DNA of 49,992 nucleotides from the NCBI GenBank assembly GCA_020442915.1, contig JAGRJD010000066.1, forward strand, positions 1 through 49,992, read 5' to 3'. Positions within the stretch are counted from its first letter, which is position 1, and each line of letters begins with the position of its first letter. Source of the DNA: Thiothrix sp. (GTDB lineage: Bacteria; Pseudomonadota; Gammaproteobacteria; Thiotrichales; Thiotrichaceae). The notes under the pieces are model-generated. The model did no database searches. It saw only the letters and a program-made list of their open reading frames with translations, and was not told the DNA's origin. Below are positions 1 to 7,738 of the stretch, one piece after another. The translations under genes and the position numbers were made by a program.

Positions 1-334
1 GCAGCAGGTTGGTGAACACCGGTCCCCTGCGCACCGTGAAGGAACGGTTCTGGGCATCAAACATTACGTGGCCGCTGATGTCCGCCGGCATCAGGTCGGG
101 GGTGAACTGGATGCGGGCGAACTGTCCTTCAATGGTTCTGGCCAGTGCCCGTACCAGCAGGGTCTTGCCCAGACCGGGAACCCCTTCAATCAGCACATGC
201 CCGCCGGCCAGCAGGGCCACCAGGGTTTCACGCACCACCTGCTGCTGGCCGATCATGGCCTTGCCGATTTCCTGCTGTATGTTGACGGCCTGCTGGCTGG
301 CCTGCTCCAGGGTCAGGGGGATGGATGCTGTCAT
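1..334 (-). CDS. MoxR-family AAA+ ATPase, N-terminal part (3' end outside window)
   Basis: About 111 residues are visible, from ATG at 334 to the window edge. The N-terminal helical segment is followed by a Walker A motif, GVPGLGKT, at residues 51-58, and by the RIQFTPDLMPADISG stretch typical of MoxR proteins. MoxR ATPases act as chaperones that activate or assemble partner proteins, often metal- or von Willebrand A-domain proteins, and are usually encoded beside DUF58, DUF4129 and DUF4350 genes. The start overlaps the stop of the upstream DUF4350 gene as ATGA, so translation is probably coupled. It is the fifth visible gene of a minus-strand operon; a DUF58 gene would be expected next, beyond the edge. 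Walker B and the arginine finger lie outside the window. Confidence 0.93.
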   Translation of the reverse strand, partial: MTASIPLTLEQASQQAVNIQQEIGKAMIGQQQVVRETLVALLAGGHVLIEGVPGLGKTLLVRALARTIEGQFARIQFTPDLMPADISGHVMFDAQNRSFTVRRGPVFTNLL

Positions 335-1503
335 GAAAGGTTCCTTGCGTTGTGTACCAGGGTTGCCAGTTGGGTAAACTGTGATTCGGAAAGGGATTCT
401 GCCTGCAGCAGTTGCGCCAGCCGGGGCTGCTCTGCGGATGGCCATTGCAGCCAGTGTGCCAGTGCCTCCAGCTGCCGGGCCTGATCCAGCTGCTCCCAGC
501 CGGGAATCAGGCGTCGGGCCTGTGCCTGCAGGCTGTGGCGCAGGCTGTCCTGCAGCTGCCTTTGTCCCGGTGCTCCCTGTTTCCAGTAGAAACGGCCACT
601 GGCCTGCACATGTTCACTGATGCGGCGCCGTTCGGGGAGCGGGTCGGGCAGGGCAGCCCCGAAGCGGGGGATCAGGTGCCAGAACAGGAGGGCCAGCCCG
701 AGCACCGTCATGAGCAGCAGCGGCCAGGCATGGTGTGCCAGCAGGACCGGCAGGGCAGGCAGCCCGTCCTCATGCACCAGCCAGACCTGCTGCGGGGTGC
801 CGTGGCTGTGCAGCAGGTACCAGAGCAGTCGGGCATGGCCGGCCCGGTCCAGGGCGGTGTTTTCCACGAATTCCAGCGTGCTGGCGAAAGTGATCAGCCC
901 CTGTCCGAAACGACGTTGCAACAGCCAGCTGGCTCCGTCAAATGCATACTGACGGGTATCCGGATCGGCACTCACCAGGGCGTTGAAGAAATCCAGCTCC
1001 ACCTCCAGCGTTTCCGGCACGCCATCCAGCTGCAGGCTGAAGGGCAGCTGGTCCTGATCCGGCATGTGGTGTGCGCCGATGCGGATGTTGAGAGCCTGCT
1101 GCAGCAGGTCCCGGTCCTCGGTTTCCGGCGGGCTGCCGAACCGGGAGCCACCATCATCTGCCGTGTCCTGGTCCACCCGCGCCCGGGTGATCAGGTGCCC
1201 ACCCCGGCGCACCCAGTCCAGCAGCTGTTCGACCCGGTGCCCGGAAAAATTGAAGCGCTCGGTGTCCAGGACCAGCACGCTGTCAGTGGCTGGCAGGGTG
1301 TCGAGCCCGTCATGACGGCGGGCATCAATGCCCATGCGGCGCAGAAACATGCGGCTGGCAAACAGCGGGTTTTCACGGGCTTCACCCCGGAAGCCGGTAT
1401 ATTCGGCCACCTCTCGCAGTTCAAAACTGGCCTGGAACCAGGTGACACCGGCTGCGATCAGCACCATGGCGAACAGGCCATACAGCAGGCTTTGGTACCT
1501 CAT
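331..1503 (-). CDS. DUF4350 domain-containing membrane protein
   Basis: A 390-residue protein with an N-terminal membrane anchor at about residues 7-25, a long soluble part, and a second hydrophobic segment near residues 255-275 (HHAWPLLLMTVLGLALLFW). The soluble part contains the family-typical stretch where a line such as SVLVLDTERFNFSGHRVEQL is followed by LLDWVRRGGHLI, resembling a glutamine-amidotransferase-like Rossmann fold without obvious catalytic residues. The tail after the second membrane segment is rich in Gln, Arg and Leu and probably cytoplasmic. Function is not established for the family. It overlaps its upstream DUF4129 neighbour and the downstream moxR gene by ATGA, which supports one translationally coupled operon and a joint membrane complex. 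Confidence 0.88.
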   Translation of the reverse strand: MRYQSLLYGLFAMVLIAAGVTWFQASFELREVAEYTGFRGEARENPLFASRMFLRRMGIDARRHDGLDTLPATDSVLVLDTERFNFSGHRVEQLLDWVRRGGHLITRARVDQDTADDGGSRFGSPPETEDRDLLQQALNIRIGAHHMPDQDQLPFSLQLDGVPETLEVELDFFNALVSADPDTRQYAFDGASWLLQRRFGQGLITFASTLEFVENTALDRAGHARLLWYLLHSHGTPQQVWLVHEDGLPALPVLLAHHAWPLLLMTVLGLALLFWHLIPRFGAALPDPLPERRRISEHVQASGRFYWKQGAPGQRQLQDSLRHSLQAQARRLIPGWEQLDQARQLEALAHWLQWPSAEQPRLAQLLQAESLSESQFTQLATLVHNARNLS

Positions 1504-3038
1504 GCTGCGGCCTCCGGTGTGTTGTCCTCAGGCGGCGGAAAAAGACTGAAAGCCGGCCAGCCACTGAACAGGGTTTCCATGATCTCGGCGGGTGGCAGCT
1601 GGTGGGCATAGGCGGCTGCCTGCCAGTTCCGGGTCAGCAGGGTGAGATAATCCTGTTTGCCGTGTTCCAGTTGCGGACGGGCCAGACGCAGGATGTCGCC
1701 TTCGGTATGGCTGTCGCGTACCTGGATAGCGGTCTTGCGGGTCAGGTGCATGAGTGCACCCCGGTACAGCAGGCTCAGGGCTTCCCGGCCCCTGCCGTTG
1801 CGCCAGTGTTCGCGGCTGGCGGCCACCAGCTCTTCCGGGAGTGAATCGGGGCGGATATCCAGCCCGAACAGCACCTCAGGGGCGGGGCGCTCCGCTTTCG
1901 TTTTTTGCAACGGCTTCAGCAGTGCCAGAATGCGGCGGTGGAAGATCAGGGCCAGCAGGATGGCCAGCAGTACCCCACCCCAGAGTATGTTTTTCAGTAT
2001 CCGGGACAGCAGGGTGATCAGGACTTCGTTTTGTGGTGTCGGCCTGTCCCCATCAGCCTTTTTGTCACGTGGCAGCCAGCGCAGGATTTTCTGGCGCTGG
2101 GACAGTTCTTCCAGCTGCATGACCTCCTTGATGACTGTCTCGCTGGCCTCGACCGGAGGCGGGTCCGGGTTGAGGGTTTCTGCGGCCCCGACCGGTGCCG
2201 GTGGCAACAGCAGGGCGGCACCCAGCAGCAGGGCCGGTGCCATGAGGGTCAGCAGGCTGAGGGCCTGTGCCGCCAGCCCGCGCAGGCGTTCACCCAGTCC
2301 ACGCAGGGCCAGCTCAATATCCCAGGCTTCCAGCTGGGTGCGCCGGTTCAGGTACAGGGAAAAGCCGGCAGCGACATAAAAGGGCTCGATGATGATGACG
2401 GCCAGCACCTGAAAGGCGAAGTCCAGCAGCTCCAGAATGTGGCTGGCTTCGAGGGTGGCCGCATTCCCGGTGCTGAAGATGTTCTTGACGAATTTCCAGG
2501 CCTCACCGGTCGGGTCCAGTGCCAGCAGCAGTCCGTAACCGGACAGGTACAGGATGCTTTCCAGCAGCAGGCAGGCAAAGGTCAGGCCGATGGCCGTACC
2601 GTGTCCCTGCAGGTAGATCTGCTCCTGACGCTGTTTGCGGGCCTTGCCACGCAGGCCTTCCAGCTGCCAGAGTGGCAGGGCATAGCTGCGTGAGGGGGAA
2701 AAGCGCCGCCAGGTGAGTGCGCTCAGGAGGCCGGTACGCAGCAGCCGGGGCAGGGCGCTGAAGGTCCCGGCCAGTGTGGTGCTCGTACCGAATACCTGCC
2801 GTGCCAGCCCGTGCAGCAGCACGCGGTCGAACAGGGGCTTGAGCCACCAGAACAGCAGGCCGGTCAGCCACAGGTAATCCGTCGGAACCAGATTCCAGAT
2901 CAGGGTGGCGCACAGCAGGATGAATACCACCCAGGCGGGATAGATGCCCAGTGGCTGGCTTCTGACCATGGCAAAACCGAGGTCGACGGCTTCCCAGTCC
3001 GAACGCTGGCGGACCTGCAGGTTGAGTTCAGGGGTCAT
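1500..3038 (-). CDS. DUF4129 domain-containing multipass membrane protein
   Basis: I start it at the ATG at 3038 (MTPELNLQVRQ), because that codon overlaps the upstream stop as ATGA like the other junctions of this operon; a longer frame reaching 3086 would run into the neighbouring gene. The 512-residue product has several membrane segments: two near residues 35-75, one near 150-175, one near 205-230, one near 270-290 and one near 365-380. The C-terminal part (VAASREHWRNGRGREALSLL onwards) is the DUF4129 domain, a soluble helical domain found beside MoxR genes and in some transglutaminase-like proteins. The GXGREALSLLYRGAL-type motif is the clearest signature. Its biochemical role is unknown. 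Confidence 0.87.
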   Translation of the reverse strand: MTPELNLQVRQRSDWEAVDLGFAMVRSQPLGIYPAWVVFILLCATLIWNLVPTDYLWLTGLLFWWLKPLFDRVLLHGLARQVFGTSTTLAGTFSALPRLLRTGLLSALTWRRFSPSRSYALPLWQLEGLRGKARKQRQEQIYLQGHGTAIGLTFACLLLESILYLSGYGLLLALDPTGEAWKFVKNIFSTGNAATLEASHILELLDFAFQVLAVIIIEPFYVAAGFSLYLNRRTQLEAWDIELALRGLGERLRGLAAQALSLLTLMAPALLLGAALLLPPAPVGAAETLNPDPPPVEASETVIKEVMQLEELSQRQKILRWLPRDKKADGDRPTPQNEVLITLLSRILKNILWGGVLLAILLALIFHRRILALLKPLQKTKAERPAPEVLFGLDIRPDSLPEELVAASREHWRNGRGREALSLLYRGALMHLTRKTAIQVRDSHTEGDILRLARPQLEHGKQDYLTLLTRNWQAAAYAHQLPPAEIMETLFSGWPAFSLFPPPEDNTPEAAA

Positions 3039-4018
3039 GCCTGCTCCTGTCCGGCCAGCCTGAAATAGGCAGTCACCAGCACCCACAGACCGATGCCGAC
3101 AGCATATTTGACCGTTGCCGGCAGGCTGGCCAGTGAGGACCAGAAGGCTTCCACAAAGGCGGCCATGACAAACAGGGTGGCCGCCCCGTAAATGATGCGG
3201 ATGGCGGTTCGGCTGTTGTCGAGCAGGGCCTGGCGGCGGCTTTTGCGGCCCGGCATGATCAGGGCCTGGGCCAGCTTGAAGCCGGCAGCTCCGGAAAGCA
3301 CGATGGCGGTCAGTTCAAAGGCACTGTGGCCGGCCACGAAACTCCAGAAGGTTTCGACATAACCGATGTGGGTCAGGTGGCCGGCGACCGCGCCGATCAC
3401 CAGCCCGTTGTAAAGCAGGAAGAACAGGCTGCCGAGACCGTACAGCAGGCCGCCGGCAAAGACCTGAAACCCGATGCCGGTATTGTTGCGGATATAAAAG
3501 CCGAACATCAGCACATCACTGTCGGCCTCACGCTCACGCCCGATCCGGGAGCGGTTTTCCGGATCGTACATCTGTTCCATGCCGGCGACCTGTTCACCGG
3601 GCAGCACCGCATACACCAGGTCCGGATTGAGCTGGATGGCGATGATCATGCCGGCAAGGCTGCCGAAAAACAGCAGTGCCGCCAGCACCAGAGCCCGCCA
3701 TTCGGCCCGTACCAGCTGCGGCAGTTCACGCAGGTAAAAGGCGACCACCTTGTGCCAGAAGTGCATGCGGGCGGAATACAGGTACTGATGGCCTTCCACC
3801 ACCAGCCGGTTCAGGCGTTCGATCAGCAGCGGGCTGTACATGCGTGACTGGGCCAGGGCCAGATGGTGGCACAGCCGGCGGTAGGCGGCAGGAAAGTCCG
3901 CCAGTGCGGGGGCCGGCTGCCGGCTGCGCTCGCGTTTCGACAGCTGCCGGTGGGCGAGCCAGGCCTCCAGCTGCTGCCACAGGGCTTCATGTTCGGCCAC
4001 GAACAGGGACTGTTTCAT
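3035..4018 (-). CDS. Stage II sporulation protein M (SpoIIM)-like membrane protein
   Basis: A 327-residue protein with a soluble helical N-terminal part of about 100 residues, then a multipass membrane region. The segment starting FGFYIRNNTGIGFQVFAGGLLYGLGSLFFLLYNGLVIGAVAGHL is the hallmark of the SpoIIM/DUF95 family, and the following FVAGHSAFELTAIVLSGAAGFKLA is the second conserved block. SpoIIM itself belongs to the forespore engulfment complex of Bacillus, but in non-sporulating proteobacteria this relative travels with RDD, DUF4129 and MoxR genes and has no known sporulation role. It overlaps both neighbours by ATGA, so it is made in step with the RDD and DUF4129 proteins and may form one membrane assembly with them. 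Confidence 0.92.
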   Translation of the reverse strand: MKQSLFVAEHEALWQQLEAWLAHRQLSKRERSRQPAPALADFPAAYRRLCHHLALAQSRMYSPLLIERLNRLVVEGHQYLYSARMHFWHKVVAFYLRELPQLVRAEWRALVLAALLFFGSLAGMIIAIQLNPDLVYAVLPGEQVAGMEQMYDPENRSRIGREREADSDVLMFGFYIRNNTGIGFQVFAGGLLYGLGSLFFLLYNGLVIGAVAGHLTHIGYVETFWSFVAGHSAFELTAIVLSGAAGFKLAQALIMPGRKSRRQALLDNSRTAIRIIYGAATLFVMAAFVEAFWSSLASLPATVKYAVGIGLWVLVTAYFRLAGQEQA

Positions 4019-4698
4019 GCTTTCTGCCCCGTCAGCCAGCCGGCGATGTCACGCAGGCGTGCCGCCGGATCCGGTGTATCGACGACCAGGGGGCCGGTGA
4101 GGGTTGCCAGCTCCTGCTGGCGTTCTGGGGTCAGGGTGTGCTGGCGCTGGGCGAACAGGATCAGGGCCTGCTGTTCGGGCAGGGTCAGGGCATGTTCCGG
4201 GCGCAGGGGGGTATACTGAAAGTCTTCACGGCGTGAACTGGCCTGGGGGGTGTAAAGCACCACGGTGCCGGCAGCCAGATCGCCCAGACGCTGAAAACGC
4301 CGGGTCAGCAGCAGGCTTGCCAGCCCGGCACCATACATCAGGGGCAGGAAGTCAGCGACCCGCAGCAGGTTGCGGATCATGGAAGCAGCAGGCGAGACCG
4401 GGGCACCGTTTGCCTGGGCCACCCGTAGCTGCAGCATTTTTTTACCCGGCGTCTGCCCCTGATGGCGCAGTTCGAACCACACCGGGTAGAACCATTCCAG
4501 CAGGAAAATGGTGATCATGGCCAGTCCGATACCCAGATTGCCCAGAAAAACCAGCAACATGAGCAGGAATACACTGAGCACACTGCGAATGGAAAGGTCG
4601 ATGAGCCAGGCCAGGGTCCGGGGCACCGGGCCGGCGGGCGACAGCCTCAGGGTGATGCCCTCGGGCGTGTTGACGTTATAGCTGGTATCAAGGCGCAT
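4015..4698 (-). CDS. RDD family membrane protein, first gene of the MoxR operon
   Basis: About 227 residues if translation starts at the ATG at 4698 (MRLDTSYNVNTPEGI). A longer form from ATG 4728 adds ten residues. I prefer 4698 because RDD proteins of this cluster usually begin LDT-x-Y-x-V-x-TPEG, and because a TATAAT box at 4731-4736 lies only two bases before the upstream ATG, which would leave that transcript leaderless. The RDD signature is visible around RTLAWLIDLSIR, with Arg and two Asp-type positions, followed by two membrane segments and the HQGQTPGKKMLQLRV block. RDD proteins are small membrane proteins of mostly unknown role, some acting as ion transporters. The C-terminal hundred residues are soluble. 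Confidence 0.88.
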   Translation of the reverse strand: MRLDTSYNVNTPEGITLRLSPAGPVPRTLAWLIDLSIRSVLSVFLLMLLVFLGNLGIGLAMITIFLLEWFYPVWFELRHQGQTPGKKMLQLRVAQANGAPVSPAASMIRNLLRVADFLPLMYGAGLASLLLTRRFQRLGDLAAGTVVLYTPQASSRREDFQYTPLRPEHALTLPEQQALILFAQRQHTLTPERQQELATLTGPLVVDTPDPAARLRDIAGWLTGQKA

Positions 4699-4848
4699 AT
4701 CGGTGTAGGGTGCCAGTTTCCGGTACATGGATTATACATTATGCTTTGTTAATTCCTGGCCAAAGAATGAAGTCAGCCTATGGGCTTGTCAACCTGAAAA
4801 ATGATAAGAGCCACAATCCTGTCCAACGATCAATTCAAGAGTACCTGT

Positions 4849-6219
4849 ATGTTTAGCTACGAAAAGACTGATCAGACCCTGCCCATTCTGCTGGTGGCAG
4901 AAAACAATCTGGCTGAAGTGACCGCCATGCTGCCGGATTTCGTGCGCAACTGGCTCCGGGTGAATGATTTCCGGGGGCGTCGGGGTGAAGTCTGCCTGCT
5001 GCCGGGGCCGGATGGCGGGGTGCAACGGGTGCTGGCAGGTCTGGACCCGAGTGACGGCATGCGTTGGGCGCTGGCCGGGTTGCCGGAAAAGCTGCCTGAA
5101 GGGGATTATTTTCTGGACGGTGACTGGATGGCGGATGACCTGATCGATGCCGCCGTGGGCTGGGGACTGGGGTGTTACCGTTTTGACCAGTACCGGCAGG
5201 GTGAGAAAAAGATACTGCCGCGCCTGCTGGTTGAACATGACCCGGATCGTGTGAATGCGCTGGTGGAGGCGGTGACACTGGTGCGCAACCTGATCAATAC
5301 GCCGGCCAACCAGATGATGCCGCAGGATCTGGAGGAGGTCATGTCCCGGCTGGCTGAAGTGCATGAGGCTGAGTTTCACGCAGTGACCGGCAACGCCCTG
5401 CTGACGGAGAATTTTCCGGCCATCCATGCGGTGGGACGGGCCAGTGTGCATGCGCCACGGCTGCTGGAGCTGAACTGGGGCGACGAGGATGATCCCCTGA
5501 TCACGCTGGTGGGCAAGGGGGTGTGTTTTGATACCGGCGGGCTGGACATCAAGTCTTCCTCCGGCATGCGCCTGATGAAAAAGGACATGGGCGGGGCCGC
5601 CCATGCGCTGGGGCTGGCCAAGCTCATCATGCAGCTGGAGCTGCCGGTGTCATTGCAGGTACTGATCCCGGCTGTGGACAATGCCATTGCCGGTGATGCA
5701 TTCCGGCCCGGCGACATTCTTGCCACCCGGGCCGGCAAAAGTGTGGAGGTGGAAAATACCGATGCCGAAGGGCGGCTGATCCTGTGTGATGCGCTGGCTT
5801 ACGGCGCGGAATCCGACCCGGATGTGATGATTGATTTTGCCACCCTGACCGGTGCTGCGAGGGTGGCACTGGGTACTGAAATTCCGGTATTTTTTGCCAA
5901 TGACCGCAGCCTGATGCAGAAGCTGCAGTCCGCCTCGGCCCGCAGCAGCGAACTGATCTGGAACCTGCCGCTGCACCGGCCCTATCTGGACAAGCTCAAG
6001 AGTCAGACGGCAGATCTCATGAATGCCGGTGACAGTTATGGCGGGGCGATTACTGCCGCCCTGTTCCTGAACGAGTTTGTACCGGAGCAGCTGTCCTGGG
6101 TCCATTTTGATGTCATGGCCTGGAACCTGCGCGCCCGGCCAGGCCGTCCGACCGGTGGGGAGGCCATGGGACTGCTGGCGGTATTCGAGTATCTGGAGGA
6201 CGAGTTCGGTGAGGAGTAG
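4849..6219 (+). CDS. Leucyl aminopeptidase family protein (peptidase M17)
   Basis: A 456-residue cytosolic metallo-exopeptidase that removes N-terminal residues from peptides. The M17 catalytic core is plain: VGKGVCFDTGGLDIKSS around residues 220-236 carries the metal- and substrate-binding Lys and Asp, and NTDAEGRLILCDAL at 303-316 carries the signature Asp and Glu ligands and the active-site Arg. The N-terminal 150 residues form the divergent non-catalytic domain of the shorter subfamily that is distinct from E. coli PepA. An ATG at 4801 is also in frame, but the start at 4849 has an AAGAG a short distance upstream and gives the usual family length. It is divergent from the RDD operon and converges on the MFS gene. 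Confidence 0.93.
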   Translation: MFSYEKTDQTLPILLVAENNLAEVTAMLPDFVRNWLRVNDFRGRRGEVCLLPGPDGGVQRVLAGLDPSDGMRWALAGLPEKLPEGDYFLDGDWMADDLIDAAVGWGLGCYRFDQYRQGEKKILPRLLVEHDPDRVNALVEAVTLVRNLINTPANQMMPQDLEEVMSRLAEVHEAEFHAVTGNALLTENFPAIHAVGRASVHAPRLLELNWGDEDDPLITLVGKGVCFDTGGLDIKSSSGMRLMKKDMGGAAHALGLAKLIMQLELPVSLQVLIPAVDNAIAGDAFRPGDILATRAGKSVEVENTDAEGRLILCDALAYGAESDPDVMIDFATLTGAARVALGTEIPVFFANDRSLMQKLQSASARSSELIWNLPLHRPYLDKLKSQTADLMNAGDSYGGAITAALFLNEFVPEQLSWVHFDVMAWNLRARPGRPTGGEAMGLLAVFEYLEDEFGEE

Positions 6220-6252
6220 GACGCTGCCCGCCGGAACCCGGCCCGACCTGTA

Positions 6253-7506
6253 TCAGGTATCCGGAAGCACACGATCCCGATCCCGGTAACGGCGCGCATG
6301 CCAGCTGCTGGCCGCCATGGCCAGCAGCTGGATCAGCAGCATGAGCAGCAGGGCCGCCTGATACCCGTCCGGGTGATAATGGCCGTTCTCGCTGCCGTGG
6401 GCATTGATGATGGCACCCATACCCCACTGGGCGACAAACGAACACACGAATACCAGCAGATTCAGGGCGGTATTGACCCGCCCGGCCAGTTCGGGGGCGA
6501 ACTGCTGGGACAGCAGGGCATAGGACAGCACGCCGGTGGTCCCGAAGAAGCCGAACAGGATCCACAGCAGGGTCGAAATACGGGTCAGCTCCAGGACCAG
6601 TCCCAGTTGCACCAGCATGAACAGGCCGATGCCGAGGCGGGACAGTTGCAGGTTGGAATGGCCGCTGCGCCCCAGACGCTCCGCGATGAAGCCGATGAAA
6701 ATGTAACCTGCAATCACACCCACGGCCATCCAGGACAGGGTGGAGGCGGCCTGGGGGCGCTCCATGCCTGCCACATCCCGCAGCCAGGGGCCGGCCCACA
6801 GACTCATGGTGGCCAGAAAGGCGGCCTGGGTGGCAACCGATACCGGTGCCATGTTCCAGAAGCGTCTGGCGGTGAAGATGGACAGGGTGCCCCGCAGCTG
6901 CTGGCGCCAGTCGCGCTCCGGTACGGCACCAGGCTTGTCCGGTACCGCCAGAAAAATCAGGATGGCCACCAGTACGGTCAGCAGCGCCAGCCCCGTGAAT
7001 ACCCCGCGCCAGTCCGTCACTGTCAGCGCCATTTCCACCGGCAGGGAGGCCGCCAGCACGCCCAGTCCACCGGCAGCCAGCTGCAGGCCGTTGACCAGTG
7101 GCAGGGTTTCTTTCGGAAACCATTGCACGAAAGCCTTGAAGGCTGACATCAGGCAGGCTGAAACCCCGAAGCCGATCAGGGCCCGACCGAGAATGAGTCC
7201 GTTCATGCCCTCGGCCCGGGAAAACACCAGTGCGCCCAGGGCGGCAAACAGTAGCAGCAGGGCATTCACCCGCTGGGGGCCGAAGCGATCGAGCAAAATC
7301 CCGAGTGGCAGCTGAAAAGCGGCAAAGGTGATGAAGTAGATACTGGTCAGCAGGCCCAGCTGGGCGGCATCAACGCCCAGATCACCAGCCAGCTCGGTGG
7401 TGATTACGGTATTGACCACCCGGTACAGGTAAGACAGAAAATAGCCGAGTGCAAACGGGATGAAAATCCGGAGTACAAGGGCCAGTGGCAGTTTTTGGGT
7501 TGGCAT
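6253..7506 (-). CDS. Major facilitator superfamily transporter
   Basis: A polytopic protein of 417 residues from the ATG at 7506; an in-frame TTG four codons upstream is a possible alternative, and neither has a good ribosome binding site. About twelve hydrophobic segments are visible in two halves, separated by a basic cytoplasmic loop (PERDWRQQLRGTLSIFTARRFW). The loop after helix 2 reads GILLDRFGPQRV, the MFS A-like motif (G-x-L-x-DRFG-x-RR/Q), and residues YFLSYLYRVVNTVI in helix 1 resemble nitrate/phthalate-type permeases. Substrate cannot be read from sequence. It stands alone, tail-to-tail with the aminopeptidase gene with 33 bases between the two stops. Confidence 0.88.
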   Translation of the reverse strand: MPTQKLPLALVLRIFIPFALGYFLSYLYRVVNTVITTELAGDLGVDAAQLGLLTSIYFITFAAFQLPLGILLDRFGPQRVNALLLLFAALGALVFSRAEGMNGLILGRALIGFGVSACLMSAFKAFVQWFPKETLPLVNGLQLAAGGLGVLAASLPVEMALTVTDWRGVFTGLALLTVLVAILIFLAVPDKPGAVPERDWRQQLRGTLSIFTARRFWNMAPVSVATQAAFLATMSLWAGPWLRDVAGMERPQAASTLSWMAVGVIAGYIFIGFIAERLGRSGHSNLQLSRLGIGLFMLVQLGLVLELTRISTLLWILFGFFGTTGVLSYALLSQQFAPELAGRVNTALNLLVFVCSFVAQWGMGAIINAHGSENGHYHPDGYQAALLLMLLIQLLAMAASSWHARRYRDRDRVLPDT

Positions 7507-7685
7507 AATTTTATTCAAAAAGTTGCAGAACCTGATTGTGTTGATAAATCAGCAATTTAAGCAGTTATTTTGCCCTGTGTGCTGTGCTGGAGCCTGACGC
7601 TGTACACCTGTGATTCAGCTGTCTGCCAGTAAATTTCCGGTTATTGGCTTGTTTTGTGCCTGGTATTGGCGTTCCATAAAAACGT

Positions 7686-7714
7686 TTTCCGTTCGGCTAC
7701 ACAGAAATTATAAC
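7686..7714 (+). promoter_or_regulatory. Candidate sigma-70 promoter of the calcium-stalk protein
   Basis: TTTCCG at 7686-7691 and TATAAC at 7709-7714 are separated by 17 bases. The -10 box matches five of six consensus positions, the -35 only three. The predicted start of transcription is about 20 bases before the ATG at 7739. The remainder of the 232-base gap back to the MFS gene shows no other clear element. Confidence 0.38.
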
Positions 7715-7738
7715 AATTCCAACGCTTAGGTATTCAGA

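Noticed and set aside
412..1611. Long plus-strand frame opposite DUF4350, about 400 codons
   Set aside because: It is an antisense shadow of the DUF4350 gene: composition is rich in Gln, Pro, Gly and His, there is no ribosome binding site, and the minus frame carries the conserved family blocks.
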